DNA of 64,000 nt from contig NZ_BMQJ01000002.1 in the NCBI RefSeq assembly GCF_014648055.1, positions 310,001 to 374,000 on the forward strand, written 5' to 3'. This DNA comes from Streptosporangium pseudovulgare (GTDB lineage: Bacteria > Actinomycetota > Actinomycetes > Streptosporangiales > Streptosporangiaceae). The notes beneath the pieces are model-generated. The model was not told the DNA's origin, searched no databases, and worked only from the letters and a program-made list of their open reading frames with translations. Positions 17,911 to 25,841 of the stretch are shown one piece after another. The stretch's first letter is position 1, and every line of letters starts with the position of its first letter. The translations under genes and the position numbers were made by a program.

Positions 17911-19392
17911 CTAGAGGCCCGTCTTCCCGGCGCCCACCCCGCGGCCCGCCACCCGGCTGTGGCGGTAGCCGTACACGGCGTAGACGACGACGCCGAGGAT
18001 CATCCACACCACGAACCGGATCCAGGTCTCCACCGGCAGGTTCAGCATCAGGTACACGCAGGCCAGCACCGACAGGATCGGCACCAGCGGCACCAGCGGG
18101 GTTCGGAAGGAACGCGGCAGGTCCGGCCGGGTGCGGCGGAGGATGACGACCGCGATCGAGACGATGACGAACGCGAACAGCGTGCCGATGTTGACCAGCT
18201 CGGCGATCGCCGACAGCGGCACCAGCCCGGCCAGCAGCGCGACCACGCCACCCGTCAGGATCGTGATCCGGTACGGCGTGCCGAACTTCGGGTGGACCCT
18301 GGCGAACCACCCGGGCAGCAGGTTGTCGCGGGACATCGCGAACGTCACCCGCGACTGCCCCAGCATGAGGATCATCACGACCGTGGTGAGCCCGGCCAGC
18401 GCGCCGATGCTGATGAGCGTGGCCGCCCACGTCTGGCCGACCGCCTTGAACGCGTCGGCCAGCGGCGCCGCCTCGCTGAGCCGCGAGTAGGGCTCCATGC
18501 CGACGACGACCAGGGAGACCGCGACGTACAGGACGGTGCAGATGACGAGCGAGCCGATGATGCCGATGGGCAGGTCACGCTGCGGGTTGCGGGTCTCCTC
18601 GGCGGCGGTGGCGACCACGTCGAAGCCGATGTAGGCGAAGAACACGATCGCGGCGGCGCTGAAGATGCCCATCACGCCGAAGGCGACCGGGCTGATGCCG
18701 AACACCACCTGGATCAGCGGCGCCGCCAGCCCCTCCACCGCGGGGGTCTGCTTGGCCGGCGGGATGAACGGGGTGTAGTTGGCCCCCTTGACGAAGAACA
18801 GCCCGGCCACGATGACGAGCAGCACCACGGTGACCTTGATGGCGACGACGACCAGGTTGAACCGGGACGAGAGCTTGACGCCCGCGACCAGGATCCCGGT
18901 CAGGACCAGCACGATCAGCGCCGCGGGCAGGTTGAAGGCCGCGCCCTCCCCGGCTATCGCGGTGGGCAGGGACAGCCCGGCCGACGCCAGCAGCGATGTC
19001 AGGTAGCCCGACCAGCCGACGGCGACGACCGCGGCGGCGAGCATGAGCTCCAGCGTCAGGTCCCAGCCGATGATCCAGGCGGGGAACTCACCGAGCGTGG
19101 CGAAGGCGAAGGTGTAGGCCGATCCGGCGACCGGGACGGTGGAGGCGAACTCGGCGTAGCACAGCGCGGCGAGCGCGCAGACGATGCCGGCTCCCACGAA
19201 CGACAGGGCCACCGACGGCCCGGCCAGGTCCCTGGCGACCCGGCCGGTGAGCACGAAGATGCCGGTGCCGATGATGACGCCGATGCCGAAGACCGTCAGG
19301 TCCAGCGCGGACAGGTCCTTGCGCAACCGGTGCTCCGGCGCCTCGGTGTCCTCGATCGACTGCTCTACCGACTTGACGCGGAAAACGCCCAC
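17911..19392 (-). CDS. APC-family amino acid permease
   Basis: The 493-residue protein has about 12 membrane spans and the pattern of the cationic/neutral amino-acid transporter branch of the APC superfamily. It opens with a charged N-terminus, then LTVFGIGVIIGTGIFVLTG, followed by CYAEFASTVPVAGSAYTFAF and FFAYIGFDVVATAAEETRNPQRDLP in the first half, and FAMSRDNLLPGWFARVHPKFGTPY in the second. It imports or exchanges amino acids using ion gradients; the substrate is not certain. The gene is monocistronic with dxs about 240 bases upstream on the same strand. Confidence 0.9.
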   Translation of the reverse strand: MGVFRVKSVEQSIEDTEAPEHRLRKDLSALDLTVFGIGVIIGTGIFVLTGRVARDLAGPSVALSFVGAGIVCALAALCYAEFASTVPVAGSAYTFAFATLGEFPAWIIGWDLTLELMLAAAVVAVGWSGYLTSLLASAGLSLPTAIAGEGAAFNLPAALIVLVLTGILVAGVKLSSRFNLVVVAIKVTVVLLVIVAGLFFVKGANYTPFIPPAKQTPAVEGLAAPLIQVVFGISPVAFGVMGIFSAAAIVFFAYIGFDVVATAAEETRNPQRDLPIGIIGSLVICTVLYVAVSLVVVGMEPYSRLSEAAPLADAFKAVGQTWAATLISIGALAGLTTVVMILMLGQSRVTFAMSRDNLLPGWFARVHPKFGTPYRITILTGGVVALLAGLVPLSAIAELVNIGTLFAFVIVSIAVVILRRTRPDLPRSFRTPLVPLVPILSVLACVYLMLNLPVETWIRFVVWMILGVVVYAVYGYRHSRVAGRGVGAGKTGL

Positions 19393-19536
19393 GGAATCCC
19401 CCTTGACCGTCCGGAGCCGCTGCGCCCCATGGGTCAGGTCATGCCCGTAGGATCAACTCCTGAACGGTCGCGATACGGGTTCTTCCCGGGAAAGCCTCCG
19501 GCCGCCGGCGTCCGCACCGGGACGGCGCGCCGGGCC

Positions 19537-19625
19537 GGCCCGCGACGGAGCCCGCCGCGCGGGACCGGCCCGCGAGGGGTCCGGCGCGTGGAACCCACCC
19601 GCGACGGAGTCCGGCGCGTAAGACC
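19537..19625. repeat. Three imperfect 30-nt tandem repeats downstream of dxs
   Basis: Three units of about 30 nt (19537-19566, 19567-19596, 19597-19625) share CCCGCGACGGAG or CCCGCGAGGGG, then CCGGCGCGT or similar and a closing ACC. They lie between the dxs stop codon and the permease promoter. Function unknown; possibly transcription termination. Confidence 0.6.
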
Positions 19626-19633
19626 GGCCGCGG

Positions 19634-21616
19634 TCAGCGCGCCGGGTCGCTCTCCAGCGCCGGCGTCCGCCGCGCCACCGCCTCGGTGACCTCCCTGGCG
19701 ATGTCCTGGGAGGTCAGCCCGATGTCGCTGAGGATCTTCGCCCGCTTGGCGTGGTCCAGGAACCGCTGCGGGACACCGTAGGTGCGGACCGGGACGTCGA
19801 CGTCGGCGTCGCGCAACAGGCGGGCGACCGCGTCGCCCACACCGCCGACCCTGCCGTTGTCCTCGACCACCACGACCAGCCGGTGCGCCGCGGCGGCGGC
19901 CACCAGCGCCTCGTCCAGCGGCTTGACCCAGCGGGGGTCGACCACGGTGGCGGAGATCCCCTGCGCGTCCAGCAGCGCGGCGGCCTCCAGGCAGGTCTCG
20001 GCCATCGGGCCGACCGACACGAACAGCACGTCCAGCCCGCCGGCCGCCGGGGCGCCGTCCGCCGTGGAAGGCGCCGCGCCTTCCGCGGACAGGCCGGGGC
20101 CGCCCGCGCGCAGCACGTCCATCGTGCCGAGCCTGCCGGTCGCCTCGACCTCGCCGGGCACCGGGCCCTTGGGGTAGCGCACGACGGTGGGGCCGTCGTC
20201 GACGGCCACCGCCTCGGCCAGCAGCTCGCGCAGCCGCGGCTCGTCACGCGGCACGGCGATGGACAGGCCCGGGACGACCTGCAGGATCGACAGGTCCCAC
20301 ATGCCGTTGTGGCTGGCGCCGTCGTCGCCGGTGACGCCCGCCCGGTCCAGGACGACCGTGACCGGCAGCCGGTGCAGGGCGACGTCCATCAGCAGCTGGT
20401 CGAAGGCCCGGTTGAGGAACGTCGCGTAGACCGCCACCACCGGGTGCAGGCCGCCCAGCGCCAGGCCCGCGGCGCTGGTCAGCGCGTGCTGCTCGGCGAT
20501 GCCGACGTCGTACAGGCGGTCGGGGAACGCCTCCGCGAACGGAGCCAGCCCGGTCGGGCCGAGCATCGCCGCGGTGATCGCCACGAGGTCCTTGCGCTCG
20601 GCGCCCAGCCGTACGATCTCCTGGCTGAAGACGTTGGTCCAGCCGTGCGGCTTGGGCTTCTCCTCGCCGGTCAGCGGGTCGAAGACGCCGGGCGAGTGGA
20701 AGCAGTCCTCGCCGTGGTTCTCGGCGAAGGAGTAGCCGAAGCCCTTCTTGGTGAGCACGTGCACGATGACCGGGCGGCGGAAGCCCCTGGCCTTACGCAG
20801 CGCGGCCTCCACCGCCTCCTCGTCGTGGCCGTCGACCAGCCCGATGTACTTCAGGCCGAGGTCCTCGAACATCACCTGCGGGGCCAGGACGTCCTTGAGC
20901 CCCTTCTTCACGCCGTGCAGCGCGTCGTAGACCGGCGGGCCGACGACCGGCACCTTCGTCAGGTTGTCCTTGACGAAGTCGAGCACGTCCTCGTAGCGCT
21001 GGGTGGCGCGCAGCGACGCCAGGTGGGAGGCGAGGCCGCCGATCGTCGGCGAGTAGGAGCGGCCGTTGTCGTTGACCACGATGATCAGCGGCAGGTCCCT
21101 GTTCGCCGCGATGTTGTTGAGCGCCTCCCAGGCCATGCCGCCGGTGAGCGCCCCGTCGCCGATCACCGCGACGACCGTGCGGTCGGCCTCGCGGCGCAGC
21201 TTGAACGCCTTGGCCAGGCCGTCGGCGTACGACAGCGCGGTGGAGGCGTGGGAGTTCTCGATGACGTCGTGCTCGGACTCGGCCTGGCTCGGGTAACCCG
21301 ACAGGCCGCCCTCCTGGCGGAGCGTGTCGAACCGGTCGGCGCGGCCGGTGAGCATCTTGTGGACGTACGCCTGGTGGCCGGTGTCCCACAGGAGGGTGTC
21401 ACGCGGCGAGTCGAACACCCGGTGCAGGGCGATCGTCAGCTCGACGACCCCCAGGTTGGGCCCCAGGTGGCCTCCGATGCGCGCCGTGGAGCTGACCAGT
21501 AGGTCGCGGATCTCGGCGGCGAGCCGCGGCAGCTCCTCGGCCCGCAGCAGCTTCAGGTCTCCCGGTCCCTTGACCGTTTCCAGAAGGCTGCCAGGCCGCC
21601 CGGTCCGCTCGCTCAC
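19634..21616 (-). CDS. dxs: 1-deoxy-D-xylulose-5-phosphate synthase (DXS)
   Basis: DXS condenses pyruvate and glyceraldehyde-3-phosphate with thiamine diphosphate, the first step of the methylerythritol phosphate route to isoprenoids. Motifs include [50 protein letters not shown] (ThDP/Mg site) and, in the transketolase-like half, [20 protein letters not shown]. At 660 residues it is slightly long. A low-complexity Ala/Gly/Ser insert (around [17 protein letters not shown]) sits between the pyrimidine-binding and C-terminal domains. The gene is divergent from the secreted peptidase gene. Confidence 0.97.
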   Translation of the reverse strand: MSERTGRPGSLLETVKGPGDLKLLRAEELPRLAAEIRDLLVSSTARIGGHLGPNLGVVELTIALHRVFDSPRDTLLWDTGHQAYVHKMLTGRADRFDTLRQEGGLSGYPSQAESEHDVIENSHASTALSYADGLAKAFKLRREADRTVVAVIGDGALTGGMAWEALNNIAANRDLPLIIVVNDNGRSYSPTIGGLASHLASLRATQRYEDVLDFVKDNLTKVPVVGPPVYDALHGVKKGLKDVLAPQVMFEDLGLKYIGLVDGHDEEAVEAALRKARGFRRPVIVHVLTKKGFGYSFAENHGEDCFHSPGVFDPLTGEEKPKPHGWTNVFSQEIVRLGAERKDLVAITAAMLGPTGLAPFAEAFPDRLYDVGIAEQHALTSAAGLALGGLHPVVAVYATFLNRAFDQLLMDVALHRLPVTVVLDRAGVTGDDGASHNGMWDLSILQVVPGLSIAVPRDEPRLRELLAEAVAVDDGPTVVRYPKGPVPGEVEATGRLGTMDVLRAGGPGLSAEGAAPSTADGAPAAGGLDVLFVSVGPMAETCLEAAALLDAQGISATVVDPRWVKPLDEALVAAAAAHRLVVVVEDNGRVGGVGDAVARLLRDADVDVPVRTYGVPQRFLDHAKRAKILSDIGLTSQDIAREVTEAVARRTPALESDPAR

Positions 21617-21758
21617 GGAATCATCCCCTCTGTCCAGTCAGCATCTGGGACGAGTCTAGTTCGCGCGACGGCCCGTGCCTCCAAGACAGGGGATTCTGCA
21701 CGTTCAGCGTGGGGTTTCCGCATGTTTTGTACACAGTTGGACTAGCCTTTGCCTCACC

Positions 21759-22634
21759 ATGAGCACTTTCCCCTTCAGACAACTCTCGTCACTGGCAGTC
21801 GCTCCCCTGGCGTTCGGCCTGGTCATGGCCACCGGCACCGCCGAGGCCGCCACCGTCACCGCCCCCGCCGCCGGGGCCGCCGCCACCACGGCCACCACGG
21901 CGTCCACCACCGCCGCCACGGTGAAGGCTCCCCCGCGCGGCCGTACCGCCGCGACCGCCAACCCCCTTTACCGCACCGGTCTGCTCCCCAACGTCACCTG
22001 CGCCGCCGGGGAGATCCGCGCGGGCAGCGCCGCCTCCTACCGGGCCTTCATGACCAGGGTGAACCGCTGCCTGAACCTGGCGTGGAAGACCCAGTTCCGC
22101 AAGGCCGGCCTGTCCTTCGCCCAGCCCAGGCTCCGCTTCACCACCACCAAGGTGGGGAGCCCCTGCGGCAGGTGGCCGGGCGGCGCCGGCGGCTACTACT
22201 GCTCCAGCAACCGCACCATCTACATCGGCGTGTTCCGGTCGGTGCTGAAGCAGCCGTACGCGCCCAACAACGCGCAGTTCATGGCCCATGAGTACGCCCA
22301 CCACGTGCAGCAGCTCGCCGGGATCATGGGCTACTACGGCCAGACCGTCTGGCGGGCCGGCACCTCCACCAAGCTCGCCTACTCCCGCCGTCTGGAGCTG
22401 CAGGCCGACTGCATGGGCGCGGCGTTCCTCCGCCAGATCTCCGACGACCTGCCGGTCCCGCAGGACCACTGGGACGCGATGATCCGCTGGACCGTCGAGA
22501 ACGGCCAGAAGGTCTGGCCGACCAACGACCACGGCAAGGGCCGCAGCCAGGCCTACTGGCTGAACCGCGGCTTCAACTCCGGCTCGCCGTCGTCCTGCAA
22601 CACCTGGACCGTCTCCAGCGCCCGGGTCGCCTGA
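21759..22634 (+). CDS. Secreted neutral zinc metallopeptidase (YpfJ-like), copy 1
   Basis: The roughly 291-residue protein has a signal peptide (MSTFPFRQLSSLAV to about residue 30) and an Ala/Thr-rich linker. The catalytic domain carries the zinc motif HEYAHH (HExxH), and ELQADC about 55 residues later supplies the third ligand region. Two cysteine pairs and the WLNRGFNSGSPSSCNTW ending are shared with the next gene. Such YpfJ/neutral zinc metallopeptidases are exported; substrates are unknown. The start was placed at the ATG 84 bases inside the longest frame because the signal peptide begins there. Confidence 0.88.
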   Translation: MSTFPFRQLSSLAVAPLAFGLVMATGTAEAATVTAPAAGAAATTATTASTTAATVKAPPRGRTAATANPLYRTGLLPNVTCAAGEIRAGSAASYRAFMTRVNRCLNLAWKTQFRKAGLSFAQPRLRFTTTKVGSPCGRWPGGAGGYYCSSNRTIYIGVFRSVLKQPYAPNNAQFMAHEYAHHVQQLAGIMGYYGQTVWRAGTSTKLAYSRRLELQADCMGAAFLRQISDDLPVPQDHWDAMIRWTVENGQKVWPTNDHGKGRSQAYWLNRGFNSGSPSSCNTWTVSSARVA

Positions 22635-22669
22635 GCCTCCTCCCGTTCCACCTGTTCCATCGTCCTCAC

Positions 22670-22709
22670 CGCGCGGCCGTACCCCTTCTCCCAGGGGTAC
22701 GGCCGCGCG
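22670..22709 (+). terminator. Strong terminator between the two peptidase genes
   Basis: CGCGCGGCCGTACCCC (22670-22685) pairs perfectly with 22694-22709 over an 8-nt loop and is followed by TGTTT. It ends the first peptidase transcript, so the second gene must have its own promoter. Confidence 0.9.
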
Positions 22710-22771
22710 TGTTTCCCGGGCGCGGACATCTTCAATCCGCTTTACCCCCGCTTTATGCCTCTATAGGGTTC

Positions 22772-23560
22772 ATGATCATGCGTACCCCCCTCATCACCCT
22801 GCTCTCGGGCGTGTTCGCGGGCCTGCTGTTCACCGGCACGGCCGCCGCGGGCGTCACCGGGCAGGCCGCGGCCCCCGTGCCCACGGGCACGAAGGCCCTC
22901 ACCAGCAACCCGATCTACAAGACCGGTTCCCTCGACGCCACCTCCTGCCAGGAGCAGCCCGTCAAGCCGGACGACCTCGACTCCTCCCGGGTCTACCTGG
23001 AGTTCGTCGTCGAGTGCCTCAACGACACCTGGAGCAGGCAGTTCGCCAAGGCCAAGCTGCCCTTCTCCAAGCCCGGCTTCCAGACCACCTCCCGGCTCGG
23101 CTACCCGACCGGCTGTGGACCGTTCCCGAAGGGCGCCCAGGCGGTCTACTGCGCGCAGACCAAGAGGATCACCTTCCTGCTGAACCCGTCCATCCTGTCG
23201 GAGTCGACCGAGCTGTTCCTGCTGGAGGTCGTCGCCCACGAGTACGGCCACCACGTGCAGCGGCTCTCCGGGATGACGGGCGCCCTCGACCACCGGAAGT
23301 ACCGGACCAAGAAGGCCCTCCTCGCCGACATCCGGAAGATCGAGCTCCAGGCCGAGTGCCTCGGCGGCGCCTTCATCGGCAGCATCTGGCGCGACCTGGG
23401 CCGCAGCGAGTCCGACCTCCGCTACGTCGTCAGCTACGCCTACGACACCGTCAGCCACGGCAAGGCCCGGAACGTCGCCCACTGGCTGAACCGCGGCTTC
23501 ACCCAGGAGAGCCCGGGCGCCTGCAACACCTGGACCGCCGCACCTTCCAAGGTCTCCTGA
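22772..23560 (+). CDS. Secreted neutral zinc metallopeptidase (YpfJ-like), copy 2
   Basis: The 262-residue product is a diverged paralogue of the preceding gene. It has a signal peptide (residues about 1-27, ending GTAAA), the zinc motif HEYGHH, ELQAECLGG, and the shared ending HWLNRGFTQESPGACNTW. It lacks the Ala/Thr linker of copy 1. The start is one of two close ATGs (22772 or 22778). A strong terminator separates the copies, so they are tandem duplicates under separate control rather than one operon. Confidence 0.88.
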   Translation: MIMRTPLITLLSGVFAGLLFTGTAAAGVTGQAAAPVPTGTKALTSNPIYKTGSLDATSCQEQPVKPDDLDSSRVYLEFVVECLNDTWSRQFAKAKLPFSKPGFQTTSRLGYPTGCGPFPKGAQAVYCAQTKRITFLLNPSILSESTELFLLEVVAHEYGHHVQRLSGMTGALDHRKYRTKKALLADIRKIELQAECLGGAFIGSIWRDLGRSESDLRYVVSYAYDTVSHGKARNVAHWLNRGFTQESPGACNTWTAAPSKVS

Positions 23561-23773
23561 CCCGCGCCGACGCCACCCTGGAGGCCATCCGGGGTGGTTC
23601 TTTTCCACCCGGAGGAAACTCCGCTCTCCCGCGACCGCGTCCGCCGGCGACTCCGGCGGAAACCTCCGGCGACACGCCGCTCACCGTGCGTAAGCTGATC
23701 CCGCCTGGACGCCCTCCACGTCACACGCCAGGCGACGCCCCCCATCGCCCGTGACAGCGAGGAGAAGAACGCG

Positions 23774-24304
23774 TTGAGCACGAATACGGAAGCACGGATC
23801 TCGCTCCTGGAGCGGGACGTCGCCGATCTGCGCACCTGGTCCCTGGAGCAGTCGAAGGTGTCGGTGGCGATCCTTGCGGCCCTCGGCGACCTCCAGAAGG
23901 GTCAGGAAGAACTCAGGAAGGGTCAGGAAGAACTCCGAGTCGAGGTCGGAGGACTCCAGAAGGGCCAGGAAGAGCTCCGTAAGGATCAGGAGGGGCTCAG
24001 AGCCGAGGTCGGAGGACTCCGGGAGGAACTTCACGCCGAGGTCAGAGAACTCCGGAAGGATCTCTACACCGAGGTCAGAAGCCTCCGGGGTGAGATCGGA
24101 GTAGTCCGGAGTGAAGTCGGAGGGCTCCGAAACGAGATCGGAGGGGTGAAGGAGGAGATCAAGGAGATCCGAGGGGATCTCGGAGCGGTCAAGCGGTCCG
24201 TCGGCAACCTCGAACTCTCGATGAAGCGCGTCGAAGGCGACGTGGCCGAGGTCAAGGCCGGTCACATCGAGCTGCGCAACCTGGTCGCCGGAATGGTCAG
24301 GTAA
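23774..24304 (+). CDS. Heptad-repeat coiled-coil protein
   Basis: The 176-residue protein is almost wholly a predicted coiled coil. It is built of repeated 7-residue units of the GQEELRK type, arranged in 21-residue blocks that end in EVGG (about residues 39-80), and degrades into further LR/EIG repeats. The DNA repeats as 21- and 63-nt units, a sign of growth by slippage. It starts at TTG (23774) with GAGGAG about 10 bases upstream. The N-terminal 35 residues (TEARISLLERDVADLRTW) and the end are less repetitive. The function is unknown; a scaffold or oligomerisation role is a guess. Confidence 0.8.
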   Translation: MSTNTEARISLLERDVADLRTWSLEQSKVSVAILAALGDLQKGQEELRKGQEELRVEVGGLQKGQEELRKDQEGLRAEVGGLREELHAEVRELRKDLYTEVRSLRGEIGVVRSEVGGLRNEIGGVKEEIKEIRGDLGAVKRSVGNLELSMKRVEGDVAEVKAGHIELRNLVAGMVR

Positions 24305-24310
24305 CGGCGA

Positions 24311-24347
24311 GGGCCGCCGTCCCGCTGGCCCGGCGGGACGGCGGCCC
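24311..24347 (+). terminator. Terminator of the coiled-coil gene
   Basis: GGGCCGCCGTCCCGC (24311-24325) pairs perfectly with 24333-24347 across a 7-nt loop, six bases after the stop codon. Confidence 0.9.
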
Positions 24348-24484
24348 GTCTCCTCACATCCCCTCGCCCGAGCCTCTGCCCTCCACGACGCACCCCATGC
24401 ACGAACAAAGCCGCAATTTCCCACAAATGTTGAAAAGGCCGATGCAACAGGAGGGATCGGGCACAGCAGCGGCCCGCACCCCTC

Positions 24485-24796
24485 TCACCGCACCGGTACT
24501 CCCCCGCTCTCGTAGAGGTCCGCGCAGCGCAGCATGACCCCGCGGACGGTGACGGCCAGATCGTGCACGCCGTACACCATGTAGAGGCGGCGGCCGGTCT
24601 TCGGTGACGTGCGGCCGGTCCACCACCGGTAGACCGCGCCGTCCGTCCAGACCACCAGGTCGGCCCAGAGCAGCACCAGCGCCAGGCCGTACCCGCCGTG
24701 AACGTCGCCCTGGACGCCCCTGCCCGCCAGTTCGTCGCAAAGCCGCCACGCGGCCCGTACGGCCGGCGTCGTCACCAGCGCACCCTGCGCGTTCAC
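24485..24796 (-). CDS. Small hypothetical protein
   Basis: The 103-residue product starts at GTG with GGGG a few bases upstream. It has a conserved-looking core: AAWRLCDELAGRG, DVHGGYGLALVLLWADLVVWTDG, then RWWTGR and MVYGVHDLAVTVRGVMLRCADLY. It is not clearly membrane-bound. It lies downstream of, and on the same strand as, the ATP-binding protein gene, separated by about 210 bases. I do not recognise a family. Small proteins beside HTH/ATP-binding pairs are common in actinomycetes, so a regulatory link is possible. Confidence 0.55.
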   Translation of the reverse strand: MNAQGALVTTPAVRAAWRLCDELAGRGVQGDVHGGYGLALVLLWADLVVWTDGAVYRWWTGRTSPKTGRRLYMVYGVHDLAVTVRGVMLRCADLYESGGVPVR

Positions 24797-25004
24797 CGTT
24801 CCCCGCCCCCCGAGAGATCCGCCGGGAACGCGGACGCGTTCCCTCCTGACAGTGTCGGGACGCCGCCACTCGGGGCAGTCAATTGATCACCAAGGGACCT
24901 GCCGATCTTGGTCCGGATCGGTTGTGGAACCCCGTACGGTTTCGTGGCGCTCTTTGCGGGACGGCCCGACAGGATGCCCATCTCAGAGCGGCCCGGCGGA
25001 GTGC

Positions 25005-25568
25005 TCACCGCGGGGGCAGCTCGGCCCAGACCGCGTGGCCCACCGCCTGCGTCCCCCTCACACCGACCCGTACGGCCAGACCGGCGACCAGCGCCAGGCC
25101 CCGGCCGTCCTCGGCGAGCTCATCGGCGTCGCGACGCGGGGCGAACCTCGGGGTCGCTCCCCAGCCGCAGTCGTAGACGGTGACCCGGATCGCGGAGATC
25201 CTGCGGGTCACCTCCACGATGAAGGTGCCGTACGGCTGCCCGCTGGCGGTGTGCGCGACGGCGTTAGCGGCCAGCTCGGCGACGATCTGCTCGGCATCGT
25301 CGCGGCGGGCGGAGTCCTCCAGCAGGAAGCGGACGAAGCGGCGGGCCTCGGGGATCTGGTCGGCGCGGCCGGGGAAGGTCCGCCGGTAGGTCATGCCGCC
25401 GCGCCACAGCCCCACCATGGCGTCCACCAGCATCGGCGCCACCTCACCGCAGGCAGGGGCGTCATCGTCGGGAGCAGGGATCGCCTCGTCGAAGATGGGG
25501 CTCGCCTCATCGGGAGTGGAACTCACCTCGTCAGGAGCAGGGCTCGCCTCGTCGGGGGCAGCGGTCAT
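25005..25568 (-). CDS. ATP-binding protein (HATPase_c, anti-sigma/regulator type)
   Basis: The 187-residue protein has a GHKL/HATPase_c domain from about residue 60: the N box EQIVAELAANAVAHT, then VEVTRRISAIRVTVYDCG, and GRGLALVAGLAVRVG. This is the short form found in RsbW/SpoIIAB-like proteins of actinomycetes. The first 45 residues are an acidic repeat of xPDEASP units, probably disordered. The start ATG (25568) has GAGGAGA upstream. It is divergent from the HTH/TPR gene at 25842, an arrangement often seen in actinomycete developmental regulation. Confidence 0.85.
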   Translation of the reverse strand: MTAAPDEASPAPDEVSSTPDEASPIFDEAIPAPDDDAPACGEVAPMLVDAMVGLWRGGMTYRRTFPGRADQIPEARRFVRFLLEDSARRDDAEQIVAELAANAVAHTASGQPYGTFIVEVTRRISAIRVTVYDCGWGATPRFAPRRDADELAEDGRGLALVAGLAVRVGVRGTQAVGHAVWAELPPR

Positions 25569-25777
25569 GTCGTCTCCTCGGATGCGTGTTCCTCGGGTGG
25601 GTGTCCTTGGGTGCGTGTCCTCGCGTGCGTGCGAAGAACCGTCCCGCACACGGTGACGCGGATCCCCCGCCGCGCCGACCCCCATCCGCGTCCGCCGGAC
25701 CACCCCACCCAAACACCTCGTCGACCTGCGCCGACACCACCCCGGCCGCCCGCGCATCCCCACTTCTCCGCACGTCT

Positions 25778-25817
25778 GTCACACAAAGTGACGGATCGTT
25801 TACGATTTCCGTACGGT
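25778..25817 (+). promoter_or_regulatory. Divergent control region with an inverted repeat
   Basis: GTCAC (25778-25782) and GTGAC (25788-25792) form a dyad with a 5-nt centre. A GTGACG (25788-25793) and TACGGT (25812-25817) 18 bases apart could be the promoter of the HTH gene, with the dyad over its -35. It is the only obvious regulator-binding site between the two divergent genes. Confidence 0.4.
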
Positions 25818-25841
25818 ACGGCTCGGCTAAGGAGACCACCC

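Noticed and set aside
24852-25841. N-terminal extension of the HTH/TPR protein to 936 residues
   Set aside because: The upstream frame runs antisense through the ATP-binding gene; the ATG at 25842 has AAGGAG and begins the conserved region.
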